A stretch of DNA of 64,000 nucleotides, taken from the NCBI GenBank assembly GCA_963383645.1, contig OY726571.1:20325599-20389598 (forward strand). The letters run 5' to 3'. The translations under genes and the position numbers were made by a program. The notes beneath the pieces were generated by a model. It had not been told where the DNA came from and did not search any database. It saw nothing but the letters and a program-made list of their open reading frames with translations. Source of the DNA: Muscardinus avellanarius. Taxonomy: Eukaryota; Chordata; Mammalia; Rodentia; Gliridae. Positions 33,786 through 45,539 of this stretch are shown piece after piece; positions within the stretch are counted from its first letter, which is position 1; every line of letters starts with the position of its first letter.

Positions 33786-35105
33786 AAGAATATTTTACAG
33801 TAACATACCTCAGAAAGTTTTAGTGAGTATGAACCCTGACACAGACTTACGGTTATTGTTTTTGTATACTTTTTACTAACTTATTAGCTTTCTGATTTTC
33901 CAATTCTACACATTAAATTCAATTTAATGATTTGCTGCTACGTTTGAGTGACTTTGTTTGGAACAAAAATGTCTTGCAAGATGCATGACAGTCATTTTAA
34001 AAAAAGCAAAACTAATTGCAATTAAATTATAAAAATTTGGTTTTTTACTCAAAACTTTGGGGGTCAGGGAAGGGAGAGAGAGAGAGATGAGCAGTAAAGA
34101 ATGAACCAGAAAACAAACAGTTAAAAAGTTTATATATACAAACGTTTTCAACATACCTCTTCTGCTATTTGTGCTATCTATGTATAGGATTTCAAAAAAT
34201 CATCACTGATTCTGATCGTTTCTTCTCTCATTAAAAGCACAAGTTTATTGTATGGAGAAAGGAACTATTCTCATAAAATTGACATAAATCTTATTTAATA
34301 TTCTCTTCTTGCTAAAATGGACAATGACATCCATATTTTGATTGACAGCACTTTAATAATTCTACTGGCACCATAACAAATGTTAAAAAAAAGCAACCTT
34401 TTGTGATAGAAGCTAAGTCAAAGAGAGATGACTAAAGAGAAAATTGTTACATTATGAAAAGGTCAGACATTCAGATTTCCATGGAGGGCACTTATGGGAA
34501 ACATTTGCATTTCCTGTCAAGTGATCAGAAGATGAAACACAGACAAGAAAGTTAACACACATTATCCTATAAGACATGCTTCCATGAGACCAATTTTATT
34601 TTTAACCTAAAATATTATGTTTTTGTAAAATTACTGAGTTCACTTTTTACATTGTTTTAAATAAAAATAATAGTCTCTAATTAGATTTGTCACTGAAAAT
34701 ATAAATGTTTCAACTTATCATTTCTCTGAAATAGTCAAGGCGCTATTTTAGGGATTCCATTAATGACCTAACCTGCCTTTCATCAACACATATACATGAA
34801 CTTTCTACACTCACTGCTCTAGTTTAGTAGTGCTAGTAACAATGAAACCTTTGCATTGTCTTTAGGATTGCCATAGGATTTACTTTAGAATCCTCTAGAT
34901 ATTAATTATATTTATCATCAATTGACCCTAGAATATAAGTTCTTTAAGAACAAAGTGTGTGATGTACGCTCTGTGACCAGAACACTACTCAATATGTAAA
35001 TGCTCAAAACACTTACTTTAAAAAGCATCAATAACTGGCAATGATTAGTGTCTCCTCTTAACCTATATCTATTTTTATTGTTTAGAGAATCCAATATATA
35101 CTATA
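33786..35105. other. Unique intronic DNA
   Basis: No repeat family or coding segment recognised apart from a short (GA)n at 34075-34087. Confidence 0.45.
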
Positions 35106-35107
35106 TT

Positions 35108-35230
35108 CTTTCTATTTTTGTGGTGCTAGAGATTGAACACAGGGGCATTCTGCCTCCAAGCTATACCCCAGCCCAATTTTTTATTCTTTATTTTGAAACA
35201 GTCTCAATAAGTTTTGTAGGGCCTAAGTAT
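35108..35230 (-). mobile_element. SINE, ID-like half and part of the left half
   Basis: GTGGTGCTAGAGATTGAACAC, CTCCAAGCTATACCCCAGCCC, then AGTCTCAATAAGTTTTGTAGG where it stops. Confidence 0.7.
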
Positions 35231-35343
35231 ACTATATTCATAACTGAGAAATTTAGTTCTCATATTAATCACCTGTGATATATTTCTTGATGCTGATTTT
35301 TAAAAAGTGACATTTCAAAATTGTCATTTCTTTTAAGAAGCGG

Positions 35344-35872
35344 GATTTCTATTTTATTAGCCTATATGCTTATGTTTGTTCCAACCCCCTCTTATTTTTA
35401 TTACTATAGATTTATGATGTACTTTTAAGTGAGGTATTGTGATGCCTTCGGCATGGGTTGTATTGCTGAGCATTGCTTTGGAGTTTCTGGGCTTTTTATT
35501 TTCCCATATAAAATTTAGGATAGTTTTTTCTAGTTCTGTGAAGAATGACATTGGTATTTTTAAAGGGACTGCATTGAATCTGTACATAAATTTGATAAAT
35601 GGTCATTTTTATAATAATTATTCTGCCTATCTAAGAATACAGAAAGTCTTTTCATCTTTTAAAGTCTTTCACAATTTTTTAGTATTCTATAATTTTCATT
35701 TTAGAACTATTTCACCTCCTTGATTAGATTTATTCTTAAGTTTTTTTTTGAGACTATTGTTAATGGAATTCTTTTCCAGATTTCTTCTTCAGTGGATTAA
35801 TGATTGGTATATAGAAAAGCTAATTATTTTTGTAAATTGATTTTATATTCAGCTACTTTGCTGAATTTAAGT
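35344..35872 (-). mobile_element. L1 ORF2 segment, inverted part of a twin-primed copy
   Basis: On the minus strand this encodes a recognisable part of L1 ORF2 after the reverse-transcriptase core: a stretch with RFNAVPLKIPMSFFTELEKT, then LNFIWENKKPR and GITIPHLKVHHKSIVIK. It ends (plus-strand 35344) at the segment that in an intact L1 is directly followed by the sequence starting at 35873 on the other strand. Further upstream ORF2 sequence (35590-35870) is present with stops and indels. Dead copy. Confidence 0.9.
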
Positions 35873-37284
35873 CCGCACACTTACAGCCAGTTGGTTTTTT
35901 TGACAGAGGTGCCAAACACACACACTGGAGAAAATTAACCTTTTCAACAAACAGTGCTAGGAAAACTGGTTATCCATACATAGAAGATCAAAATTAGGCC
36001 CTAATCTCTCCACACAAGAGTTAAAGTAAGATGTGTAAAAGACCTAGAAATCAAAACAGATATTTTGTGGTTATTAGAAGAGGGCATAAGACCAACTCTT
36101 CACATAGAGACACTGGTAGAGACTTTCTCAGTAAGACCACAAAGCTCAGAAAATAAAAATGAGAATCAATATATGGCAGTGTATTAAATTAGGGAGCTTC
36201 TGTACTTTAGTGATTAGAGGACTAATATGTAGATTATACAAAGAACTTAAAGACCTTTACACTAAAAATTAAATAGTTCATTCAGAAAATGAGCAATAAA
36301 ACGGAATATCTTTCTCTCAGAAGAAATACAAATTGCCAATTATAATAATAAATCTAGATTTTACACTAGAAATAAGACAAAATAAATCAAGAAACAGGAA
36401 ACTGAATTGAATAGACTATTCACAAAAGAAATACAAATGACCAATAGCTACATAAAAAAAGTTCAACATCATTAGCAATCAGAGACATTCAAATCAAAAC
36501 TACACTGCGATTCCATCTAACCCCAATCTAAATGAAATTTATAAAGTAATCAAATAACAATAAATGTTGGCTAGGATATGGGGAAATAAGAACTCTTCTA
36601 CACTGTTGAGGAACTGTAAGCTAGTTCATCCACTATGTTAATCAATGTGAAGAGGCATTAGAAAACTGGGAATGGATATACCATATCAGCTGGCTATACC
36701 ACTACTGGGTATCTTTCCAAAGGGGTTGAAAATAGAGAACTACAGTAATATATGCATACCCATGTTCGTAGCAGCACAATTCACAATAGCCAAAATATGG
36801 AACCAAACTGTGTCCATCAACAGATGTATGGATTACGAAATTATGAGAAATATACACAATGAACTTCTACTCAGCAATAAAGAAAAACAAAATTATGTCA
36901 ATTTGCAAGAAAATGGAAGGCCCTGAAGAACATTACTTTAATTGAGATTAGCCAGTCACATAAAGTGAAGGGACATATGTTTTCTCTAATATGTGCCGGA
37001 TAGGGAGTAATAGGGATACAAGAGAGACTCCAGATAATAGAAGAGAAACTTGAATGGAATCAGAAAAGAGATCTAAGAGTAGGGGAGCTGGAAAACTGAG
37101 GTTCATTAATGGGAAAACTACCATTGATTGTGTGTATGCATATGAATATAGCATTGTCAATCTGGGTGCTCTGTTCTGGGAGAGAGGAAAGTGGGGAGGT
37201 GATGGGGGTGTGACAAGTGCTGTGTGCATGCACATCATTGTCAACATAATTTAGATTATGATGTGAGGCTATAATGTGCCAATA
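35873..37284 (+). mobile_element. L1 3' part, forward part of the same copy
   Basis: Begins CGCACACTTACAGCCAGTTGG and GACAGAGGTGCCAAACAC, runs through late ORF2 ('ggaaaactggttatccatac', 'gtccatcaacagatg' equivalents at 35950 and 36815) and on to a 3' flank matching 44628-45005, ending near GTGCCAATAAAAGCAC. Many stops. Together with 35344-35872 it makes one 5'-inverted L1. Confidence 0.88.
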
Positions 37285-37712
37285 AAAGCACAAAAATGGC
37301 CAAATAAACATAAAAATTGTTTAACATTACCAGCAATCAGGGAATTATAAATCAAAACTACACTAAGATGCCATCGAATACTCGTTAGAATGGCAATCAT
37401 TAAGAATACAAACAATAATAAATGTTGGCAAGGATGTGGAGAAATAAAATCTATTATATATACTGTTGGTGGAAATTTTTAGTTAGTACAACCCCTAGGG
37501 GGATCGGTATGGAGGTTCTTTAAAAGACTAGGAATAAATCCACCATATAACCTAGGTATTCCACTCCTGTGTATCTTTTCAAAGGAACTGAATTTAGAAT
37601 ATTTTCGTGGTACATGTTTATAGCAGCACAATTCATAATATCCAAACTATGGAACCATCCTGTGCATCTATCAACAGATGGATGGGTTACAAAACTGTGG
37701 TTCATAGAGTCT
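37285..37712 (+). mobile_element. Second L1 3' fragment, same strand
   Basis: Starts AAAATGGCCAAATAAACATA and repeats blocks already present at 36440-36830: CAATCAGGGAATTATAAATC, TGGCAAGGATGTGGAG, TATGGAGGTTC, CAATTCATAATATCCAAAC, ATCTATCAACAGATGGATGG. The repetition shows a separate 5'-truncated copy joined to the end of the first. Confidence 0.82.
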
Positions 37713-39740
37713 CTGATTGATAGCTAATGAGGAACTGAAGACTAACAAGAGAAACTTGTGTGAGCTTGGAAACAGGTCTTTCAGCGGGTTTTGAAATGAC
37801 TAGCATAAACCAACAGCCTGGAGGTGACCTTCTGAAAGACTTGTGCCAACACTCCCAACTACGTTGCCTTAGATTGCTAACCCAAAGAATTTGTGAGATA
37901 ATTAAATGATTATTGTTTATAGTTACTAGGTTTGGCAATTACTCATCACACAGACATGAAGAACCAATATAATCTCATTTAACATTTTAATATAGAATTG
38001 TATAAACATTTAAATGTTACTTGATATACTTTAGAATTTTTAAATAAAATACTCGGACTTTAAAATGTGTTTTGCAAATCTATAGCTTGAGTTTGGATCA
38101 TTTGGAGTTCTTATTTTCTAAAAAAAAAAATGAATGAATTGGCTTGTTGAAGCAAAGGAGACAACCTCAGGAAACATTAAAAAAGACATTCCCTCAAAAC
38201 AACCCTAATCACAGAATACTGTTTAATTCTCATGCAATTAGTGGAAACTATTCTATTGAGGCAAAATGTAAATAAGAAAATAAAAAGTCAAAAGCCATAG
38301 GGCAAAAAAGACAAGACTAAGAATACCCCATGGAATATGGCTGAATACTGAGAAGGTATCACAGGTGTTGATATTTGCATGATACATTCAAGCAGAATTT
38401 ATAGCAGCTTAGCAGCTGTACTGCAAATAGTTTCTTATAAAAGTCTATTAAGCAATAATTGCTATTCAATATGCATGTCTTAATGAGAGTGACTTGTTGC
38501 AATTTTAAGCCATTTTAGAATCATCATTATGTAAAACTTTGACATGTAGAAGCTGTTTGTATCCTTTAGTTTGGGAGAAAAAGCCATATATGCATTCTGT
38601 TTTATTCCCTATTTATCAAGAAAAAAGAGAGAGATTGCATTCCATGTAAATAGTTTTTCTGTGTGCTTATGTTTTAACAACATCTTTTTACAACATCTTT
38701 TAAAAAGTTTTATTTTATTGACAGTTTGCCATTCATTGCATTACATTAACATCTGCAAGAACATATTGATTAGATAATATTTCATTTCATACTCGTAATT
38801 CTAGTCCTGAGAACTTTTTAATATTATGCAATGATTATGGCTTTTGTAAAAGTTCTAAACAAATCACAATGTGTTCAGAACAAAGAAATCTGTTTAGCAT
38901 CCAGGTATGTGAACATTCTCATGTCTGCTAGTTACAGCCACTGGTCATATAGACGCTTGTTTGGGAATTCTCAGAGAGTAAGAAAACCCAACAGGCCAAG
39001 TACATCCTCGGCAAACATAAAACAAGTTAAAAAGGGGCTTACCACCGTCAAAAGTTAGTGTGTGCTGGAATTTTACATTTTATCTACTGACAGGTTTTAT
39101 AAAAATTTGGCAAAAAGAAGATACATGGTGAAATAATTTGATATGATATACATGCAAGATGTTTTCACTTGGCTTACATTGGATAGCATTTTGAAATATG
39201 TCATAGCATTAATAAAGTGTATATTCTTATTTTTTACATCATTGTATACTTTTCATATAATCTTCACTCTTATATTTTTTAATTACTGGTTAAAAAAAAG
39301 TTTAAGTTATTTGAAGATTAACAAGAGAAGACAACTTTTAATAGTTTAAGACCCTGTGGTAGTAACCCTTTGCTTTATGCTTGCCAAGTATAGGAAATAA
39401 CTCTTCCAATCAGAGAAGAGATATTTTTATTTTTACCTCAATGGAACAGGACTGCACAAAGCTGTGACTCTCAGTTGCTGACCTCATACCCATCATTCCT
39501 CTAACACTCTGTGTGTTTTTCTTACAAAGACACCTCTCCATGGCAACAGCGCAATAGTCTAAAGAAATGAAAACTCATCTGTTATATCCATCTAACCCTC
39601 AGTCCCCATTCAGAATTTGCTAATTGTTCCAGTGACACCCTTTGTAGCAAAGAAATACAATCCAAAATCACACTTAGTACATTCAGTTGACAATTTTAAT
39701 AATTGTCACTTAAGTCTAGAAAAGTTCATCAGCTTTGTTT
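37713..39740. other. Unique intronic DNA
   Basis: No repeat family or coding segment recognised. Confidence 0.45.
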
Positions 39741-39784
39741 TGTTGTTGTTGGGGTATTATTATTTTTTTTATTTTTTTATTTTT

Positions 39785-39974
39785 AATTTTTTTGGTGGTA
39801 CTGGGGTTCCTGGAAGCCCTTCTACCTCCGGGCTACATTCCCAGACCTATTTTATACTTTTTATTTGAAAACAGGTTCTCTTAAGACAGCGCGGCTGACT
39901 TCGAACCTGCGCGATTCTCCTGTCTCTGCCCCCCAATTGCAGGGACTATAAGCGTGCGCCAGCACGCCTGGCGA
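39785..39974 (-). mobile_element. Young hairpin-type SINE
   Basis: TTTGGTGGTACTGGGGTTCC, AAGACAGCGCGGCTGACTTC (one change in each arm of the palindrome) and CAGCACGCCTGGC. A short TTGTTGGGGT occurs on both sides (39747 and 39976), a probable duplication. Confidence 0.85.
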
Positions 39975-40059
39975 TTGTTGGGGTTTTGTAATTTTTTCAC
40001 CTTTGAACATTATAGGCAGAATGTAGGGTGGGATCTTTCTCAACCTGGGCTTGTCTTTG

Positions 40060-40445
40060 TTTCTTCATGATTAGATTGAGGTTATACAACTTTGAGAGGA
40101 GTATCACAGCGGTGATCCTGCGAGGTTTTCTTCCATCGCACCCCGTGGCCTATGTACCACAATAACACGTCGCGTTCACAGCAACATCTCCTTTGATCAC
40201 TTAAATATGGTGGCATCTGCCAGCATTCTTCAAAGTTGTTGTTCATTTTTTCCTTTGTAGTTCATGAGTGTTTGAGGTGAAGCTACTTTGAGACTAGGTG
40301 AATATCCCATTCCTCATCAAAGTTTCATTTGGTTCATTCATTTCTTTATTCAATTAGGTACTCCTGTCAGTCAGTGGATTATAATTTGGCACTGCCCTTA
40401 TTGTGACGTCCAAACTGCTCCACACTTGGCCAGCTACAGCCCTTT
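40060..40445 (+). repeat. Old interspersed repeat, copy 1
   Basis: Contains TTGAGGTTATACAACTTTGAG, TGGTGGCATCTGCCAGCATTC and GAAGCTACTTTGAGACTAGG. This word order belongs to an ancient mammalian repeat whose family I cannot name with confidence. The 3' 200 bp recur at 41187. Confidence 0.6.
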
Positions 40446-40919
40446 CAAATTGAGTCCTATGTCCTCTCAACCTGCCCTTGTCATTCCTCGAGCACTTCCT
40501 TATCTTCTACAATAATGTGTTTTAGATTCATCTCTCTGTTTTTTTGTCTGCTTTACCTTAGAGTCAACCAATGCCACAAGGATACTTGTCTCTTTTCAGT
40601 GTAGGTTGGCATTTAGAAATCAAAGTGTGCATGGTTAATTGCAATTGGAATGTCACTGCTCCCTGGCTGTCTTGTGCATGGACTAGGAAATGCATTCACT
40701 TGTGTACAAATAGATGTGCAAATACTCACATTTGATCTATATTTCATGACTACCTAAAGGTATTCCAAAGCATATGGTCATAGTAATATTCCTGATTTTA
40801 ATCAAATACTTCAGGATTTATTCTGACTTCCCTCCTTCTCTATCCTAAAGGAAGAAACCTGATTCCAATGCTCTTTCGTATATTATCTGTTAGACCCATC
40901 TGAGTGTAAATTGTTTTTT

Positions 40920-40934
40920 TCATTGTACATAGAC
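40920..40934. repeat. Target-site duplication, left copy, of the tRNA-Glu half
   Basis: TCATTGTACATAGAC is repeated exactly at 40974-40988. The pair brackets the tRNA fragment and marks it as an insertion. Confidence 0.88.
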
Positions 40935-40939
40935 ATGTT

Positions 40940-40976
40940 TCCCTGGTGGCCTAGTGGTTAGGATTTGGCGCTCTCA
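40940..40976 (+). pseudogene. 5' half of tRNA-Glu(CTC), tailless retrocopy
   Basis: Seen: 37 nt match the 5' half of mammalian tRNA-Glu(CTC) from the first base through the D arm and anticodon arm to the base after the CTC anticodon, with two differences (positions 11 and 27). The match stops inside the anticodon loop; there is no T arm, no 3' half and no A-rich tail. An identical 15-bp direct repeat lies on both sides (40920-40934 and 40974-40988), its second copy overlapping the tRNA end by TCA. Four bases (ATGT) separate the first repeat from tRNA base 1. Known: truncated, tailless retropseudogenes of tRNAs and other small RNAs flanked by target-site duplications have been described in mammals. 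Inferred: L1-type reverse transcription of a cleaved or internally primed tRNA. It cannot be a working tRNA gene. Confidence 0.88.
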
Positions 40977-40988
40977 TTGTACATAGAC
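40974..40988. repeat. Target-site duplication, right copy, of the tRNA-Glu half
   Basis: Exact copy of 40920-40934. Its first three bases (TCA) also fit the tRNA sequence, so the junction shows a 3-base microhomology. Confidence 0.88.
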
Positions 40989-41186
40989 TCTGTCTCCATC
41001 TCCCATCTCCCACCAGATGTACTTCTTGTTACTGTTGATCACAAATGCCAGCCATGGAAATCTGTTTTCCATCCTCACCTAATTTCCGGTGCCCTGCAGG
41101 GACACCCTCCTCCTCCAAATGACTAGTGATCTGTCATGCTTAGAGAGCATCCCCTCTGCACAGGGACACCCCTCCTGGGACAACTT

Positions 41187-41407
41187 CTTCAAAGTTGCTC
41201 ATTTTCCCCTTTGTAGTGCATGCATGTTGGAGGTGAAGCTACTGTGAGACTAGGTGAATATTCCATTCCTTATCAAATTGTTATTTGGTTCATTCATTTA
41301 TTTATTCAACTGAATACTCCTGATTTCATGTCATATTCAGTGGATTATAATTTGGTATTGTCCTTATCCCAAAATTTTCCACACTTGACTTGTTTATTTG
41401 GGACATT
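41187..41407 (+). repeat. Old interspersed repeat, copy 2
   Basis: Parallels 40235-40440: CAAAGTTG, CCTTTGTAGT, GAGGTGAAGCTACTGTGAGAC, TTTGGTTCATTCATTTATTTA, AGTGGATTATAATTTGG. Roughly three quarters of positions agree. Confidence 0.7.
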
Positions 41408-41559
41408 TCTAATCCCTTTGGTCATTCCCATTTTGCTCATAAAAATGTCTCAGGGTGGACAGTAAATGTTAAGTATGTTACCTAAGGCGGTCTCCAGGTT
41501 TTAAATCCAATGGTGAATTCCCATTCATCTCAGCCTGAGCTATATCAGCGGCAGCGACA

Positions 41560-42600
41560 TTTAACATAGCTGATCATAGCTCCTTCCCTGACATAATCCA
41601 TTTTCTCAGCTTCTGGAAAGCATCACTCTCCTGTTTATAATTCTGCCTTCCTGCTCCTCCTTCCCAGTCTCCTCTAAGAGCCTATTCTCTTCTCTCTTAT
41701 GTATACATATGCTGGGTTTGCACAGGGTTCTCTCCTCAGAACTATATTCTATTTCACTTCAACGTTGATGTCTTTCAGCTTTGTGGCTTTAAAGGACATT
41801 TATCTGCTGACACCTGTCAAATTTATTTCTTTAACCTAGACTTCTGCCTCTATGAATTTCAGGTTTATATATCCAAATGCCTTCCAGGCACTTTCATCCA
41901 GATAACAAAGAAGGATCTTAAACTCAACATGTATGAAACTCAACTCTGTCTTTCTTTCCAGTTTTGCTTTTCTTGCTAGACTTGTCATCCTAGCTGAGGA
42001 CAATTCAAGATGTTTAGACCAAAAACGTTGGCACCATCTTCTCATAGTCTGTATCCCACTCATTAGTAAATTAGTTGCACAGATCCAACTTAGCCAGATC
42101 TTTGCTGTTTCACTGATATCATCCCAGTATGAGTCCTGCTCAGCTGAATTACTGCAAAACGCCAAAACGCCTTAACAGATAACAGACACCTGCTCATACC
42201 TCCACCGTTCTCCTGGATCTTCCCCATCCCACCACATACATCTTCACAACGGCATACATAGCCTTCCATCCCCAGACCCTCACTCACTTCTCTGAGCTTA
42301 ACCATTTCTTTCCAACAGGCTTGTTCTTTGCAGCCACATTGGCCTCCTCTGTGTTCCATGAACTTGCTAACATGCTCCTGCTAACATGGGCCACCCTCAG
42401 TCCTTTGGTCTAGCTTTCTTTCTGCCTGAGATGCTCTTCTTCAGATAGTCAGCTGACAGCTTCCTCACTACTTCAAATCTGGCTCATGTATCACCATTAC
42501 AATGAAATTTCCCCTGCCATCTGGCTTTTCCCTCTCCTTGGCATGCCAAATGACTCTCACCTAACTCTACATTTATATCGTGCTTAGCCCTTTAAAAATA
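41560..42600 (+). repeat. Ancient LINE-like remnant (L2-type 3' region)
   Basis: The order 'tctctcctcagaactatattc', 'taaactcaacatgtatgaaac', 'ggcctcctctgtgttcc' and 'ctgcctgagatgctcttctt' recalls the L2 3' region ('aactcaacatgtccaaaac', 'ctgcctggaatgctcttcc'). The minus-strand open frame at 41836-42165 is a by-product. Family assignment is from memory. Confidence 0.5.
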
Positions 42601-43634
42601 TTCTAGGCATTTTATATATTATCTCTGATGCTAATAATGTTATTCTTTATGCTATAGTATGAATGCAGTTTAAACAAGAATGGAGTCTGGTGTCTGTTTT
42701 GCTGACAGATGACTCCTAAGAACCTGTGGCAATATCTGGCACACTTGAGATGGAAATAAACATTTGTCAGATAGACAAATTAAAGCATTTAATACAATAA
42801 TGCAATATCCCCTTTAAGAATGCAAAACAAATTAAGGTAAACACTAGATTTTTCAATCTGATATCAGTAATATAAACATGCTACTAACCTAAAATTTATT
42901 TTAAAATACTACTGGATCTCTTATCTGATATCCTATCATAATGATCAAATTTTCAGGTGCTATTCCTTATCAAATTAGGAATACTCATTCTTTTATCTTC
43001 TAGCATTAACTTTTATAATGATAAATCACTATTATTGATAATATAATATTTTCATCTCCAAGTACTTTCCATTAATACCTACAGAAAAATAATGATGTTT
43101 CAATTATATAATTAAGTCAACTATCAGCCTAACAATTGCTCAGTAATTTTCTAGTTTTTTTAACTTTGAATTTTTATGCCATGGGTATATTTTCATACTG
43201 TGAGATGCAGAAAAAAACCCTCTTAGCACTGCTGCACATGTTTCCTAAACTTCTAAATGATCATATTGCATAAATTCTACAACAGAAACATTTAATTAAT
43301 TCACAGAATGTTCATCCACTACAACCCTGTACACAGCTTCGCTGACTAAAGCATTTTTCCCTAATAGTGGCAAAGTTGGGCATGCAATTTTTGAATTACT
43401 TACCATGGTAAATAGCCTCAAAAATTAAGTTGGAACAAAGGACATCATGTAAAACAAACCTGATCAGATCACTGGCAATAATAAAAGAAACAAAATTCTA
43501 AAACCACATAATTGCTCTTCCTTCTTCAACTCTCCTGCTCTGCATTTCATTTCAGCCTAGTTTATTACTTAATGTTATTTTGTGATGAATAAGCTATCAT
43601 TTTTCTTTACAAATTATCTAAAGATGTATTATTT

Positions 43635-43905
43635 TTAACTGTACAAGTCATTGGTTCATAGTAAATTTACAGAATTGTGCACACATGGCTGCATATCAAT
43701 GTCAGAGCTCATCGATGCTCCCGAATAATCCCTAGAGCCCCGGCCACCCTTCATCTCTCACACTGGCTCCAGGCGCCTGACCATCTACTTTTTGTCTGCA
43801 AATTTGCATTTACGGGACTGTCCACATAAGTAGAATCATTCAATATGTGGCCTTTTAGTTCTGATTTCTTTTACTTGGTAAAATATTTTGGAGTGTATCC
43901 TTCTT
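43635..43905. repeat. Old L1-derived fragment
   Basis: TACAGAATTGTGCACACATG, TCTACTTTTTGTCTGC, AAGTAGAATCATTCAATATG and TGTGGCCTTTTAGTTCTGA follow the order of an old L1 3'-region block common in mammals ('gaatcatacaatatgtggcctttt'). Confidence 0.5.
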
Positions 43906-44121
43906 CTTGTTACTTTCTGCTAGCAAGATTTTATGTTTGCCATGTGTAGGTTCACAGTGATACCTCCTGGCTTGACCTTTTAGAACAAAGTACTTTTTTT
44001 TAATAAGAAAAACTACTGATAGGGAAATTCATGATTAACATCATTTATGCCAAAACTATTTTTAAAATGCTATGCAACCATTTAAAATCCTTCCTTAATA
44101 TTTCTGGGTTTGAACAGAAAA

Positions 44122-44122
<1 letters not shown>

Positions 44123-44166
<44 letters not shown>
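44123..44166. repeat. (TG)n microsatellite
   Basis: About 21 TG units followed by imperfect CTGCCTGTGTGTCTG. Confidence 0.9.
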
Positions 44167-44627
44167 TGCCTGTGTGTCTGTCTGGAAAAGAACAGAAATA
44201 CAATTTTGTTTTAAGGATGTTGTACTATCATATTCCTACACCTCCCTTATTCCTTGAAGAATTTTCTCTCTTCCTTAGCCTTCCTGCTATACCAGTGACT
44301 TACCATTCCTGCAGGAACTCAAAGGCTACAACTGCCACATGATAGCCAGACCTCTGTGTATTTCCATACCTTGCAGAAGCCTATCAGCATAACTTCCAGT
44401 ATTTCCGTCTAGTTTTTCTTTTACCAATGCCTAATTTATAACCGTATACCCTCACCTTCACTTTCTCACTCTAACCAAACTTGTATGCCTCTGAAGCCAA
44501 TACCCCAGGCCCCGCACACACAAGTGAGGGCCACCTGGTCTATTCCGTGACTCACATGGTGAGCTGAGAAGCAGGTCGGGTGTCTCTCTCTATCTTCTGC
44601 CACTTGCATTTAAAATTACTCATTTTA

Positions 44628-45008
44628 AGGATGGGCCTGGAGAACATCATGTTGAGCAAGATTAGCCAGTCACAGGAAGTGAAGGGTCATATGGTTTCTT
44701 TCACATGTGGAAGCTGAAGAGTCATTGGGAGACCAGAGGGGCTTCAGATAATGGTGGAGAAACTCCAGGGAAACCAAGGAGGTGGTCTAGGGGATAGAGC
44801 GTGGAGAGGAGGATCAATGTAGGGATGACTTTATTGGTAGATGTGAGTATACCAATGTCAATCTCAATACCCTGTAGGATTGGAAAGGGGGAATAGAGAG
44901 GGATTCGGGGACAGCCCACTAAATGCTGTGCACATGTATGCCATCAGCTCTATGAATTATATTATGATGTGAGACTATAATGCACCAACAAAAGTATTAA
45001 ATATAAAA
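44628..45008 (+). mobile_element. L1 3' end
   Basis: GATGGGCCTGGAGAACATCA, AGATTAGCCAGTCACAGGAAG, TATGATGTGAGACTATAATG and CACCAACAAAAG parallel 36925-37284. An A-rich stretch follows. Confidence 0.75.
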
Positions 45009-45196
45009 AATGAGAAAAAAACTAAAAAAGTAATAGAAAACTCTAAATGACCCATTTTCAAATCTTATACCATTCTGCCTTTTAATGGGCATCTCCAGAC
45101 CTTTGTTTTAATTGTCCCTTAATGGCTATTGCTCCTTGTACATTATCACTCACCACACCTTTCTTCTTCTCTTTCTCCCTTCCTTCTTTCCTTCCT

Positions 45197-45408
45197 TCTT
45201 GTGGTTCTGGGAATTGAACCTAGTGTCATCCCACCTCTGAGCTAACCCTCCATCCCTATTTTATCTTTTACTTTGAAACAGGGTCTTACTAAATTGTGAA
45301 GGGTCTCACTAAGTTATTGAGGCCGGCCTCAAACCTGCAATCCTTCTCTATCAGCCTCCTAGGTGCTAGGATTACAGGCCTACACCATCACACCTGATTT
45401 TACTCTAC
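45197..45408 (-). mobile_element. Older B1-dID-type SINE
   Basis: TGTGGTTCTGGGAATTGAACC to ACACCATCACACCTGAT. Preceded by a CTTC/CTTT-rich tail. Confidence 0.8.
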
Positions 45409-45539
45409 TTTCAATAGCTTTGATGACAATGATCCTTTTCTACACTGACTTTAGCCACTCATGTCTATATTTACATACTAGTTCTTGTTGTAACTAGTAA
45501 CTATAGGGTTCTTTGATCTCAGATATGAGCATACTACTT

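Noticed and set aside
40940..40976. Functional tRNA-Glu gene
   Set aside because: Only the first 37 bases are present; the T arm, B box and acceptor 3' strand are absent.
41836..42165. Minus-strand 109-codon frame that looks protein-like
   Set aside because: It lies antisense within an old LINE-like repeat, has no recognisable domain or splice sites, and overlaps a plus-strand frame.
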